Shown here: positions 7,379 through 18,459 of the stretch, one piece after another
Position numbering within the stretch: position 1 is the stretch's first letter
Layout of the letters: every line of letters begins with the position of its first letter
NCBI GenBank assembly: GCA_003615045.1
Contig: ML014187.1
Location: 21,351-85,350, forward strand
Direction: 5' to 3'
DNA length: 64,000 nt
From: Caulochytrium protostelioides
Taxonomy: Eukaryota; Chytridiomycota; Caulochytriomycetes; Caulochytriales; Caulochytriaceae
Made by a program: the position numbers and the translations under genes
The notes under the pieces: model-generated
Seen by the model: the letters and a program-made list of their open reading frames with translations, nothing else
The model's database searches: none
What the model was told of the DNA's origin: nothing

Positions 7379-10300
7379 CTACGTCGACGGCGGCGCCGGG
7401 CCGTCCGCGGAAGGCGCATCGCCGTCAGTGGCCGCGGCCGCAGGCGCCGACTCTGTTGCCTCCGCCGATGACGGGGCCGTAGCCTCCGGCAGCGTCGAGC
7501 TTGGCGCCGCGGGGGCGGCCTCCGGCAGCGATCCAGGCGCGCCCGAGACCTCGGGCTCCAACGCCGGCACGGACACGGCGTCGCCGCCCATGACGGGGCG
7601 CAGACCGCCCGGCGAGGTCTTGGCAGCGTGCGGCGGGACCGGGCCGGCGGGCGACTCGGCGGCGCTGCCGCGGCGGCGGAGGCTCAGCACAGCGGCGGCT
7701 GCCGCGGCCGCCGCGGCTGAAAGGTCGTCATCAACCACGCCGGCGCCGGCAGGTGCGCCCCCGGCCGCGGGCGATCCCACGGCGTCCGACGGCGCCGACG
7801 CGGCCTCGCCGTGCGCTGCATGCGCCGATGGGTCCTGCTGCATGCTGACGTCGGCGCCACCGACGATCGCGGGCTCGTCGTCCTGGGGCATAGGCTCATC
7901 GACCGGCACGACGTCTTCGGTTTCACGCTGGAAGGTGTGGTTCGTGTGCTCGGCAGCCGAATCCGTGATCGCTTCCGAGATATCGAAGTCGACCATGTCG
8001 CCGTTGAGGGCGTCGACGGCAGCGGTCGCGGCGGCCGGGCCGTGGTCGGATGGCGAACTGGCGGTCGCGGCGGCGCCCGAAATCGGAGCGAAGCGCGCCT
8101 GGTCCTGGTCCTGGGCGGCCGGCGCCCCCGATGGCGACGGCGATGAGGACGACGGCGAGGATGACGAGGGGGAGGGCCCACCCGCGTGGGTAGCCATCAG
8201 GGCAGCGTTGGCCGGATGGTCCTGCGGGATGTCGTGGTCATGGACGCCGTTCATACTGCTCATCGCACCGCGGCCGTCGTCGACATCCTGCTCTATCAAG
8301 CGATCCGAGAGCCCCGCCACGACCTCGTGTGTGACGAAGCGGGCCATCTGGTCGCCCTCGACTGAGCCGTCGGTAGGGCCGAAGGCGGTCGTGACGGGCG
8401 GTGCCGAGAGCGCCATGCTGAAATCGCCGTTGCCCGTGAAGGCGAGGTGCTGCGAGAAGTCGCTGTCGCCGCCGAGGCGGCCGAGGACGTCGCCGCCCAT
8501 CAGACCAAGGTTGGCATTCTCCGAGAAGTCGCCGTGGCCCGCAACATGGACCGCGCTTGGGTCCGGGCGGGCGCCGCCGAGCGGCTGGCGGTCCTGCTCG
8601 CGGGTCTCACGCAGCACGCCGTGGATGTATTCCTGCCACACAGGGCTCCCGTGCAGGCGCGGGTGGATCACGCGCGCCATATCGGGGCCGCACTTGTCGG
8701 CCAGCTTGCAGACCTCGTCCGCAATATACGTCAGGTGGCCCATGTAGCCGAGGCGGACGCCGCGCGGCTGCTCCGTATACGCGTCATTGCGGCGCTGCGC
8801 ATCCATGATTTTGTCCACGAGGCCGCCATCGATGAGGATGCTGAGTACGAGCCCAGCCACCGCGGTCTGAACGCCGCGGAGCTGCTTCTCGACGATACGG
8901 CTCTGCACGATCGTGAGCGCCGTATACGGGTGTGTCTTGGCGAGCTCCACGACGGACGGGTCGGCGCGCAGGAAGGCTTCGACGTGGGTCGTCTCGGACC
9001 CACGGTCGCGGGGGTTGGCGCCCGGCTCGTCCACGGTGCCCGGGGACGGTTCGGCCGGGAGAAGGTTCGCCGTGTAGGTGTAGGTGTTGAAGACCTTGGC
9101 GACCATGTCGTAGACAACCGAATGCATGAAGTTGTTCCAGCAGAAGTTGAAGAAGATGTCGACGCAGGTAGGCAGCAGCCGGATTGCAAGAAAGCGCTCA
9201 GTCAGCACGATGAGCTCGCGAGTCATCGAGGTCGGGCGGTTCGGCGGCGGGGATGTCGCGGCCGTCGCCGTCGTCGGCGCCATCGACATCACCGTGTCCA
9301 CCTCACTCACGTCCTCCTTCGGATCCGACGCGCCCTTGCTGTCCGTCGTCACAATGTCGGTCGGCGCCGACGGCGGCGCCGTGGGAGCTGCGGCATCCGC
9401 CGCGGAGGTCGGAGTGGCGGACGTGGACGCCGCCGCCGGAGCGCCCGTCGACGAGGACGGCGCGGCCAATGCCGAGGCGGATGCGGGCGCCGACGTCGGA
9501 CCCGAGGCGGCGGCCGACGGGGGTGCGGCCGGCGTCGAGGCCGCTGCTGACGCCGGCGCGCTGTCAGTCATGGACTCGGGGTCAGCGGTCTCAGTCTGGC
9601 CGCTGGCGGGCGCCGGGGCGTCGGCATCCGGAGCGCCGGCCAATGCGGCGGAGTTTGCGTTTGCGTCTGCGTTGCCCGCGGCATTGGCGTCGTCGGCATC
9701 GCCGTCTGCGGAGGCGTCGTGACCCTCGTCAGCTTGCTGCTTGACAATGCGCACAATGTCATCCAGACTGACGTGCTCCGTAGCCATCACGAACGTCTCA
9801 AAGAGTGGGCTGCTCGTATAAAGATACTGCAGATGCAGGACCTCGGCGAACAGCTCGCAGGCCTTGAGGCGCTCGGAGCCGAGGGGCACCTGCGGCCCGA
9901 TGGTCGTGGGCACAGGCGTCTGGCTCTGGCGGGGCTCCACGAGCAGGTGCACGAGCGACTCGGCGTGGGCGTCCAGCACGCGGAGCAGGTCAACTAGCTC
10001 GACCGAGAGCTGCGCGATCTTCGCCGTGAACGCCGGATGGCGCTGCGCCGCGGCGCGCACAATGTACGCCGTGTTGTGCTCTTCCTCGGTCTGGTCCGGA
10101 TCGACTTCAGAGGCCTGGGCCTGGTTGAGGGCGTTCTGCTGCTCGAGCTGGAGTTGATACTCGGCCTGCTCGACTTCGCTGCAGTAACGCCGCATCAGCT
10201 CGATGATGATGTTGATGCCGTTCGTGAACGTGCTCACGGCGTGCGGCGCGTCCCGGACCAGCATGTACGTCACGAGCTTCGTCACGATCGGGCGCGACTT

Positions 10301-11207
10301 CATGGTCGCGATGAGGGCGTTGTTCGTCGGCGCGGAAAAGACCACCGCGGGCCGCGGCGGGCCGTCCACGCCGATGGCATCGCCGTTGCCGTCGGGGACT
10401 GCGCCCTGGGCGCTTTGGTAGCTGACCGCAATGATGTCGAGCAAGCTCTGGGCGGCCATGTTGTGCTCCTCGGGGTCACGGTGAGGGTCAAGGTGGTCGA
10501 CAAGCTGCGGGATGAAGTTTTCCTGCGAAAGCCAGTCCACGACGCCACGGCCCTCGGGCATATCCTCGCACGTGATGAGCTTGAGCGTCAGGTCCGCGAT
10601 AGCTGAGCACCCAATGTGCATCAACAACTTGTCAATCACGCCGGGGATCGATTTGATGGTGGCCAGCATCTATGAGAATCCGATTGGCGTCCGCAGGAAA
10701 AGAGAAAGCATTCAATGCGTGAGGATGGGTGAGTATGCGAGGGTATGCGACAGCATGAGCGATGACGGGTGATCCGACTTTGCCCATTGCGATAGGTCGG
10801 CTTACCTCACCGAGATGCTTCTGCAGCAGCATGCAGTTTGCTTTGGAAAAGTAGCTGGCCAGCAACGGATTGAGCGGCGCCGGGCGGTCGAGGAAGGACC
10901 ACAGGGCGACCAGCTCCTCCTTGTCGGTAATCAATGCATCGAGCAGCGCCGGCAGATCGAGAGCCAGCAGCTCGCAGCAGATGTAGGATTTGCGCAGGTC
11001 GGCGGGCGACTCGGAGGCCGGATTGACGAGCAGATGCAAGAGCCGCTGACGCATCGCGGGGCGGCAGATCAGCTCGAGATGCTTCTCAGAGAAGTCTTTG
11101 CAGCTCTGCAACAGCGAGTCCTGCTCAAGCAAGTCATCCAGCGTCGCGTTTTCCATGACCGTGTCGGTCACCGCGGCCTGCTGGAAGCCGAAGCGCCAGA
11201 ACGACAT
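7379..11207 (-). CDS. SAPS-domain protein, Sit4/PP6 phosphatase-associated regulatory subunit
   Basis: There are two exons, 11207-10806 and 10669-7379. The intron (10670-10805, 136 bp) has donor GTAAGC and acceptor ATAG, phase 0. The product is 1230 aa. The N-terminus MSFWRFGFQ is the hallmark of SAPS proteins (human PPP6R begins MFWRFGF), followed by LDDLLEQDSLLQSCKDFSEKH and the helical SAPS repeat region, including CEDMPEGRGVVDWLSQENFIPQLVDHL at the start of exon 2. The helical core covers about residues 1-700, with an Ala/Pro/Ser-rich insertion at roughly 400-490. The C-terminal half is low complexity, including an Ala run. SAPS proteins bind the catalytic subunit of Sit4/PP6 and direct it in G1/S, TOR and DNA-damage pathways. 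The longer ORF starts upstream use GTG, so the ATG at 11207 was chosen. The gene runs in the same direction as the thiolase gene upstream. Confidence 0.9.
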
Positions 11208-12652
11208 GGCGGCCACACGTTCGTTGAGCGACCGCAGCGGGCAGAATGAGGAAACGACGCGTCCCGCAGAAGCCGCGCGCGTCGGGAAAGGGCGTGATCC
11301 ACGTCAGCAGCCGCGTTCTGGTGCTCCTGAGCGAGGCGACGTGCACCAGATGGCCGCGTTCGGCACGGGAAGGGGCGAATCTGAGAACGTCGGATCACGC
11401 GAGTCGCCGAGAAGACGGATCAGGGATGGCGCCGGTGGGATCAATGGGACCAACGGGACGGCAGCTCATGAAAATGGGTGCACGATGATGCTTGCGACGG
11501 AAATAGCGAGCCGGGGCCGGATGGACCATCCATCAAGCAATGATGGGCACGCGTGTCGCTGATAGGGATCCGACGTGATGACCGCCGGCGAGCCACGCAG
11601 CGCCAAGCAAGCGTCGAGACGGGGTCGATGCACTCGACGTGCTCGCAGAGCGACAATCCACGGCGCACACGAGGGAAGATGATGGGGGTTCAGTCGAACA
11701 GCGACCGAGGCATGACCGCGCGCAAGACAGCGCTTCTCCTTTCAAGCGACCGCCACCACGTGGACGACATGGTGCATCGCCCGGAGCTGCTAAAGAACAT
11801 CCATCAGATGGGCGACATCCGTCCAGCACCAAAAAAAAAAAACAGAGAGAGTCAGAGCGCGTGGGAGGTCCGCGCCATGGCGGCCACGCGATCCTGGTGG
11901 CGGTATACCGTCATCCCGTGCTCGCGGGCCCACCGGCCGACTATGCCATGGCCGTGGAGCATGGCCCGCATCGCCGGTGGCGGGGGGCAAGTGTGGCGGC
12001 GCAGGGGAAGGGAAGGGAGGTCAGCAGAGGAGGCGTGGCGAGCCTGCAGCCGCCACGACAAGGACGGCACGATGCTTGGGCGCGGTCCCGAGGCCGCCGC
12101 CGCCGCTTCCCCGACTTGAAGTCGGTCGGACGCGTCTACCCACTAGCCGGACGGCGTGGAAAGCACTTGAGTGGAGCGCCTGCAGGCCGCTCGGCCAAGC
12201 ATGGCGAAAGGGCGAGTGACGACGCACCGACGCGACCGATGGCATGGTGTCGTTTGAGAGCAAGAGCGGTTCTGATGGCTTTTTGGTCTCGCACCACGAA
12301 AATGGGGATAGCAATAATGAATGAACATGGTTGACTCACGGGGGAATATGCAAACATGGACTGCTGTGTGGCCCTGCGAAGGGTACCGAGCAGCGATGTC
12401 ATCGATGGGTTCGTCATGGTGGCCCTGAGTCATGGGCTGAAGCCATCACTTCCTCATGTCATCCAGCTACGGTTGGAGCATGTTTTTATTAGCAACCTTG
12501 CCAATCAGCATCGTTTGTTTCATGTCTAAGCTTGCATTGTCAATGAAAAAAATATAAAGATATGAAGGGTCACGGCAGAACACGATCGAGGGGCCGCGCG
12601 TCGTGATGCTGGTGCCAGCATGCTCGTTGAAACCGATGCGGTGTACTGCCTC
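11208..12652. other. Intergenic between SAPS and thiolase genes
   Basis: This 1.4-kb stretch contains the SAPS promoter and the thiolase 3' end. It has an A-run at about 11829-11840, an AT-rich patch at about 12480-12560, and a 16-bp near-palindrome (12606-12621) just past the thiolase stop. Open frames in it lack codon structure and overlap on both strands. I see no gene. Confidence 0.5.
12606..12621. terminator. Short stem-loop downstream of thiolase stop
   Basis: ATGCTGG and CCAGCAT (7-bp arms) are separated by 2 nt, 32 nt beyond the thiolase stop codon. It is a weaker version of the structures seen after CGI121 and MLH1. The role is unproven. Confidence 0.3.
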
Positions 12653-14207
12653 TTATGACTTGACGATCTGGAGCACGACGGCGCTCGCGCCGCCGCCACC
12701 ATTGCACACCGCGGCCGCGCCGAGCGACTGCTGCCGCCGGCGTAGCGCGTGGATGAGCGTCACGAGGATGCGGGCGCCCGAGCAGCCGAGCGGATGGCCG
12801 AGGGCGACAGCGCCGCCGTGCACATTGACCTGCGCCGGGTCGAGCCCCAGAATCTGGCGGTTGGCGCAGCCGACGGCCGCAAAGGCCTCATTGATCTCGA
12901 AGAGATCGATCGCCTTCCCCAGATCCGCGGCATCGACTTCCTCGAGTGCGGTCACGTGCTTGGCGGCGTGCGCGACGGCAAGCGGCAGCGCCTTGGCAGG
13001 CGTTGTGGTGAACCACTCGGGCGCCTGCTCGGCATCGGCCCAACCGGCGAGCAGCACGGCGTCCGCGCGCTGCTGCGGCGTGAGGTGCGCCTGGTAGAAG
13101 CGCTCAGAAACCAGCACGAGCGCCGCCGCGCCGTCCGACAGCGGCGACGCATTGCCTGCCGTCACGGTAGCCGTCTTGGGGTCTTGCCCGGGCCGCAGAA
13201 ATGCGGGTTTCAGCGTCGGGAACTTGTCGCGCAGCAGCTTTCCGGGTTGCTCATCCGTCGCGACCACCGTCGGCACGCCCCCGCGGCTGGGTAGCGGCAC
13301 GGGCACGATCTCCGAGTCGAAGGCACCGGTCTTCTGGGCCTCCAAGGCGCGGTCGTAGGAGCGGAGCGCATCGGCGTCCTGGGCATCGCGCGTGATCTCG
13401 TACTTGCTCGCGCAGAGCTCTGCCGCGTGGCCCATCAAGTCCTGGCTGAACGCGTCCGTCAGCCCGTCCGTCAGGATCCCGTCCTTGGTCTCGACGTGGC
13501 CATACTTGCTACCAAAGCGCTGCTGTGGCAGGTAGTATGGCGTGTTGCTCATGCTCTCCATACCGCCCGCCACGACGACCTAGATGAACGGTGGGAAAGA
13601 AAATAAGCCAAAGTAAGTATTTGTGAGTCATACGCTTATCGTAAGCAACGATCCACCAGTTGCGGACAAAGCATCGATCCCAGGAACTTACATCATACTG
13701 ACCAATCAGCAGTTCTGAGGCCGCGAGAGTGACGGCCTTCATGCCCGAGGCACACACTTTGTTGATGCTCGTGGACACTGTCGTCGGCGCCAAACCGGCC
13801 TTGATGGCGGCGATGCGCGCTGGGTTCTGGCCCTGGTTCGCTTGCAGCACGTTGCCCATGTAGCACGCCTGGATCTGCTCAGGCTGGACGCCCGACTTGG
13901 CCACCGCCGCTGTCCGCCCCAAAAGAAGCGCCGGACGGTGTGCCACGTGGCAGATCAAGTTCCCGCCATATCCACAGCACGCATACGAGAGCGATGCAGA
14001 TGCATGTGATCGTCAGACCAGAGCGGTATAAACCATAGGTAATCGAATGAGTACATCGCTGAGGAAAGGGGTCGTCTCCGTGCGTCAAGCCAGACAAGGC
14101 TTACCGCGAATAGCGATCGCACCGAGGTCGGTTGCCGCGAGAGCCGACAGGTTGCCGCCCAGGCGGCCGAGGGGCGTGCGCTGAGCGCTCAGAATGTACA
14201 CGGGCAT
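12653..14207 (-). CDS. ERG10: Acetyl-CoA C-acetyltransferase (thiolase II), cytosolic type
   Basis: There are three exons: 14207-14105, 13909-13692 and 13579-12653. The introns (13910-14104 and 13580-13691) have donors GTAAGC and GTAAGT and acceptors ACAG and CTAG, and the frame is kept. The product is 415 aa, against about 398 for yeast Erg10. It condenses two acetyl-CoA to acetoacetyl-CoA at the start of the mevalonate/sterol pathway. Visible motifs are VYILSAQRTPLGRLGGNLS at the N-terminus, the nucleophile in NKVCASGMKAV (Cys about 87), VVAGGMESMSNTPYYLP, NEAFA, the His-containing GGAVALGHPLGCSGARIL and the C-terminal CNGGGGASAVVLQ with the second catalytic Cys. The protein starts directly at the first strand with no presequence, which argues for the cytosolic rather than the mitochondrial enzyme. 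A TATAAAAGG box lies 258 bp upstream on the same strand. Confidence 0.93.
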
Positions 14208-14464
14208 TGTGTGAACTTCGTTTAAGACGAGGGTAATCGGAGCTGTGGCCGGCGTCTTGGCGTGGCTTCTATCGCTTCTATAGCTTGAAATCGCGTAATG
14301 TAGCGGTGAGATGGGTTGATTGGGATGATGGGAGATCGTCTCGATCCGATCAAGCGGCGGGTGTGGCGAAGAGAAGCGGTGAAGATCAACCCGCCGGTAT
14401 GAATCTCACATATCTCCGTTGCTGTCGCGATGGTAAAGAGATAATCACGTCGGCACCTTGAGCA

Positions 14465-14473
14465 CCTTTTATA
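14465..14473 (-). promoter_or_regulatory. TATA box, thiolase promoter
   Basis: TATAAAAGG on the minus strand, about 258 bp upstream of the ERG10-like ATG. It sits in an AT-richer patch of an otherwise GC-rich divergent spacer. Consensus match only. Confidence 0.45.
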
Positions 14474-15403
14474 TTGCGATGCATGGACTCGATGCCGGCG
14501 CCTTCTCTGCACCCTGCAGCGGCGATCCAACCTCTCGATGCATGGGGTACGTGGCGGCAATAGCTCTCGCATCGTGCGACGCACACGTACGCCTCTCTCT
14601 CTCTCTCTCTCTCCGTCTCCTTTTCTCTGTGCGCATGTGTGTGCATGTGCATGCGAGGTGCTTTCGTGTTGTGGAACCTGCATTAACATCTGATGTTGAT
14701 GTTGATGATAGTGGCACCGCCGCCGACGGCGCCGTCGCCATGTTTGCATCCCCGCCTCGACCATCGGCCCTCAGGTTCGCATCGATACGGATAGATGGGC
14801 TTCTTGCCCCTCCGCCAAAGCATCTGGGCCCGCCACGGGCCACCAACAAGCGAGAAGGGTGCACCGCGGCGGTGGCGGTGGCAACAGCGGCGCTCACTTG
14901 GACGGAGCAGGCCCCTAGGGACGAGGGCGAGAGACCGCATCGCCTTCTGACGGCCGCCGCCGGCCCGAAGCCGGCAAGCCAGCCAGCGACCCAGCAAGCG
15001 TCATGTGGGCGCCGCTCCGCGCGCACGTGCTGTGGCCGCGCGGCGTCGCTCCCTTCAGTGTGTGGCGCCTGTCCTCTACGCGCGTCCTGTGACCAAGCAT
15101 CGCTTTCTTGGTATGAACACTCCACGGAAACCGACGGATGCGCCGACTTCCACATGCGCCTTGGCTATCACTCTTGGCATTGTTTGAAACTGTCACCACC
15201 CGAGTGATGATATTGAGGGTCTTGAAGGCACTGTTCACGCCGCATCGTATTCTTATCTCCGCCACCGCCCCCTTCCGGCTTCCTCGCCGCGTCAACGGCC
15301 ACGGCCCTCCTGCTGATTAGACGCCTCCACCTGTTGTTACCTCCTCGTACATTGGGACTCTGCTCCCATTGATACTCTGCCACCGACGGGGTCTGTCTCC
15401 GTT

Positions 15404-15435
15404 CATCAGCCCATCAGCCCATCAGCCCATCAGCC
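15404..15435. repeat. 8-bp tandem repeat (CATCAGCC) x4
   Basis: Four consecutive near-perfect CATCAGCC units lie about 160 bp upstream of the KH-protein ATG, probably in the promoter or 5' UTR. Confidence 0.8.
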
Positions 15436-15594
15436 ATTCGGCTATTCAGCTCTTCAGTGCTGATCAGGGTCCTAGCGGACATTCTCGTGGTTGATCGCAG
15501 CGGCCAGTGGACGACGTCGGAACGGCGGCCACGTGGAGACACCAGGTAGCAGCCAAGGGGGCATCGACCCGCGCGGCCGGTGCGACCCAGAAGC

Positions 15595-17635
15595 ATGGCC
15601 GACTTCCAAGCGGCTCTCGAGAAGGCGAAGGCCATTGCCGCCAAGCTCGCCGCCAACCAGCAAGCCGGTACGTGACGCGCGCGTATGCGCTATCGCATCC
15701 GCCCGCCAAGGTCTACGCCATGCGTTCAGCGCTGGTGTTGATCCATGGGTCTCGACCACGCATGAGCAGCTTTTTACTGATGATCGGATATAGCGACAAA
15801 GAAAGTTTCGTTCATGCAACTCACCCTGGTCTCGCTACTTTATGAGTCTGTTTGATTGACTGACCGGCTATCGTACTCAACACGCAGCGCATGCCGCCCC
15901 GCCCGACCACGCGGCCCCGCCCTCGGCCGACCCGACCCGCGGGTATGGCCGCGTCAATGTCGGGCCTGGACCCGGCCCGGGCGGGCCCCCACCCCCAACG
16001 AGCGGGTATGAACACATGGATCGCCAGACCGCGATGCAGCAGTCGAATCGGCTCGCGCAGCTCGGCTTCTCGGGCGCCTTCACCACGGGCAAACCCGGAT
16101 TCAACCCGGCCGACGTTGGTGCCGGTCCTGGGCTGGGCGGCGGCGGCCCGCGACCCATGGGCGCCGTCCTGTCGACGCTGTTCATCCCGACGCCGCTGGC
16201 CGGCCTCGTGATCGGCCGCGGCGGCGAGAACCTCCGCCGCATCGAGCAGACCTACCAGGTCCGCGTCCAAATCATCCCGGGCCCGCCGGGCGAAACCGAA
16301 CGCCAGACCAAGATCAGCGGCAACGACCAGGCCGCCGTCGACGCCGCCAAGGAGCAGATTCTCGAGATTATGGAGCGCGCCAACAAACCGCCGCCGGGCC
16401 GCGGTGGCCCGTCAAGTGGCGGGCCCGACGACCGCCCGCCGCCCTTCGGCCGTGATCGCGACCGCGATGGCGGCGACCGCGGCGGCCGGCCGCCCTCGGG
16501 ATGGGGCGACCGCGATCGCGATCGTGACCGCCATGCCTCCCGCGCGACCGTCCAAGTGCCGAACAATAAGGTCGGGATGATCATCGGCCACCGCGGCGAA
16601 ACCGTCAACGCCCTTCAGGAGCAGAGCGGCGCGCGCGTCAACATCACTCCCGACTCGCAGACCGACCGCGACGCTAACGTGCGCACGATCACGCTAGTCG
16701 GCACCGACGAGGCCATCGAGACGGCCAAGCGGCTGATCGCCGAGCTTGTCAATTATCAGCCCACGATGCGCGACGACAGTATGAACCCAAGCCACCACCA
16801 CCATCACCACAATGGGCCGCCGCCGCCGTCCGCAGGGCCGATGGAGATGGACCCGATGCGTGCTTCCCGCATGACCGGCGGGCCGCCGCCGCCGCCGTCC
16901 CATGGCCCCGGCTTCATGCCGCCACCGCCGATGCCGCCGAGCGGACGCCCCGGTCATGGAGGACTGCGACACCCACCGGTTCCCGGGCTACCGCCGCCGC
17001 CGCCGATGCCCATGGCCATGCCGCCGCCGCCGCCGGGCATGCCGATCCCCCCGCCTGGCGTCCCGCCGTTTGTCGGGATGCCGATGCCCGGGCTGCCGCC
17101 GCCGCCAATGCCGCCCATGTCGATGCCACCCATTCCCATGCCGCCGATGCCCATGCCGCCGCGGGAGGCGCCGCCGCACACGGAGACGATGCATATCCCT
17201 GACGAGCGCGTAGGCGTCGTGATTGGTAAGGGCGGTGAGACGATCAAGCAGATCCAGTCGGCGTCGCATGCGAAAGTGATGATCGACCCGCAACCAGACC
17301 GCGACGGCCAGCGGCAGGTCACGCTCGTGGGCACGCCCGAGTCCGTCGAGCACGCGCGCCAGCTCATTATGGACAAGGTGTCGGGGCGCAAGACCACGAA
17401 CGACTTCAAGTACTCGCAGCAGCAGCAGCAAGCCCGCCAAGAAGAGTATAACCAGGCCGCCATCCTCGCACAGAACGAGCTGACACAGCTCGGGTGGCAC
17501 TGGGACTCGGCGCGCATGACGTACACTGGGCCGCGAGGCGAAGTCTACGACTACTCGCCCCTCATCCTCGCCGGCTTTGACTTCTCGCCGTACTATTCCC
17601 GCGTCACCTTGGACGACGACGCCAAAACCAAGTAA
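15595..17635 (+). CDS. Triple KH-domain RNA-binding protein (FUBP/KSRP-like)
   Basis: There are two exons, 15595-15667 and 15888-17635. The intron (15668-15887, 220 bp) has donor GTACGT and acceptor CGCAG, phase 1. The product is 606 aa. The short first exon encodes MADFQAALEKAKAIAAKLAA. Three KH domains are clear from their GXXG loops: VIGRGGENLRRIEQ (domain about 120-186), IIGHRGETVNALQEQ (about 244-313) and VIGKGGETIKQIQS (about 456-524). Linker 1 is Arg/Asp-rich (RDRDRDRH) and linker 2 is a long Pro/Met-rich stretch with a short His run, typical of low-complexity RNP proteins. The C-terminus has WHWDSARMTYTGPRGEVYDY (about 560-579), a Tyr-rich element in the position of the FUBP C-terminal motifs. 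Likely roles are single-stranded nucleic acid binding and mRNA regulation. Orthology to FUBP1/KSRP is inference. Confidence 0.85.
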
Positions 17636-18459
17636 TTCGGGCAGCAAGCCTTTGGCCTTGGCCTTGTTCGTGCTGGGTCGGGTTGGGCCATCCCACGTTG
17701 GGCCATTCCGAGCCGCCCCGCGCTGAGTTATACGGCGCTGGGTCATCCCGCGCCACGCAGTGCCGCGCTATACCGCGCCACGGCAACAAATATTCATCCC
17801 GCTGCTCGTCGTGGCGGCGGCCCTCGGCCAGCAAGCACTCCAATCTAAAAGCGTCGTGAAACACGTGGCGCACGATCGAAATAGCCGGTCGACGCAGCAA
17901 ATTTCTTTCTCCGGGCTGGATTCTCGGACCGCGGTTATCCACCGCTCGGGGCGCCCGCTAATAATAGGAATCGACACCATCAAGAGGGTGACACAGCGGA
18001 ACGCGATACCGCTGTATAAAAGAGCGGGCTGGGGGAACGATGTCTGTCGGGATGTCTGTCGGATGGGGAGGGGGATGGCCAAGGAGGGGTCTGAAAACAC
18101 CGAGGGTAGGTTCTTCAGGAACGTTTTCACCTCGGCCCTCTGCGATCGCCCCCCAGACTTGGTACAACGGTCTGAACCTGTATCCATCCGTGGGAGTGTG
18201 TATGTGTATACCACCTCACCTCCCTTTGTAACATTATTAGCGCCTTCTGTCACTGTCACTGTAAGTCACCGCTCTCTGATCGTATGATTTTTTGTGGTTT
18301 GCTAAGGCAATAAAAAATAACTCACCTCCGCTCTCGTCGGCATATTTAATATTTCACGCCGCGCTCGCAACCATTGCTAGTCGTATCCTTTTCCTGCTTT
18401 TTCATCTCGATCAAGTCGTTTTCAGCTTCCCACCGTTTGGCCAGGTCACCGCCAGCACG
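17636..18459. other. Intergenic: KH-gene 3' end and LIM-gene promoter
   Basis: Degenerate GGGCCATCCC / GGTCATCCCGCG-type repeats lie at about 17680-17780, followed by a TATAAAAG box at 18015 and a pyrimidine-rich, lower-GC leader before the LIM-protein ATG. The reading frame of the LIM gene stays open upstream of that ATG, but the extension is AT-rich and unlike coding sequence. Confidence 0.5.
18015..18022 (+). promoter_or_regulatory. TATA box, LIM-protein promoter
   Basis: TATAAAAG in the plus orientation, about 440 bp upstream of the LIM-protein ATG. Consensus match only; a long 5' UTR would be implied. Confidence 0.4.

Larger units (their letters stand above)
14208..15594. other. Divergent promoter region of thiolase and KH genes, with microsatellites
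   Basis: The spacer is 1.39 kb and I see no gene in it. It contains a (CT)n run at about 14592-14613 and an 8-bp CATCAGCC tandem repeat, four copies, at about 15404-15435. The ORFs here are opposite-strand and lack codon bias. Confidence 0.55.

Noticed and set aside
14592-14613. (CT)n run as a regulatory GAGA element
   Set aside because: Simple dinucleotide microsatellite; no supporting context.
18292-18459. N-terminal extension of the LIM protein
   Set aside because: AT-rich, leader-like sequence; codon bias starts at 18460.
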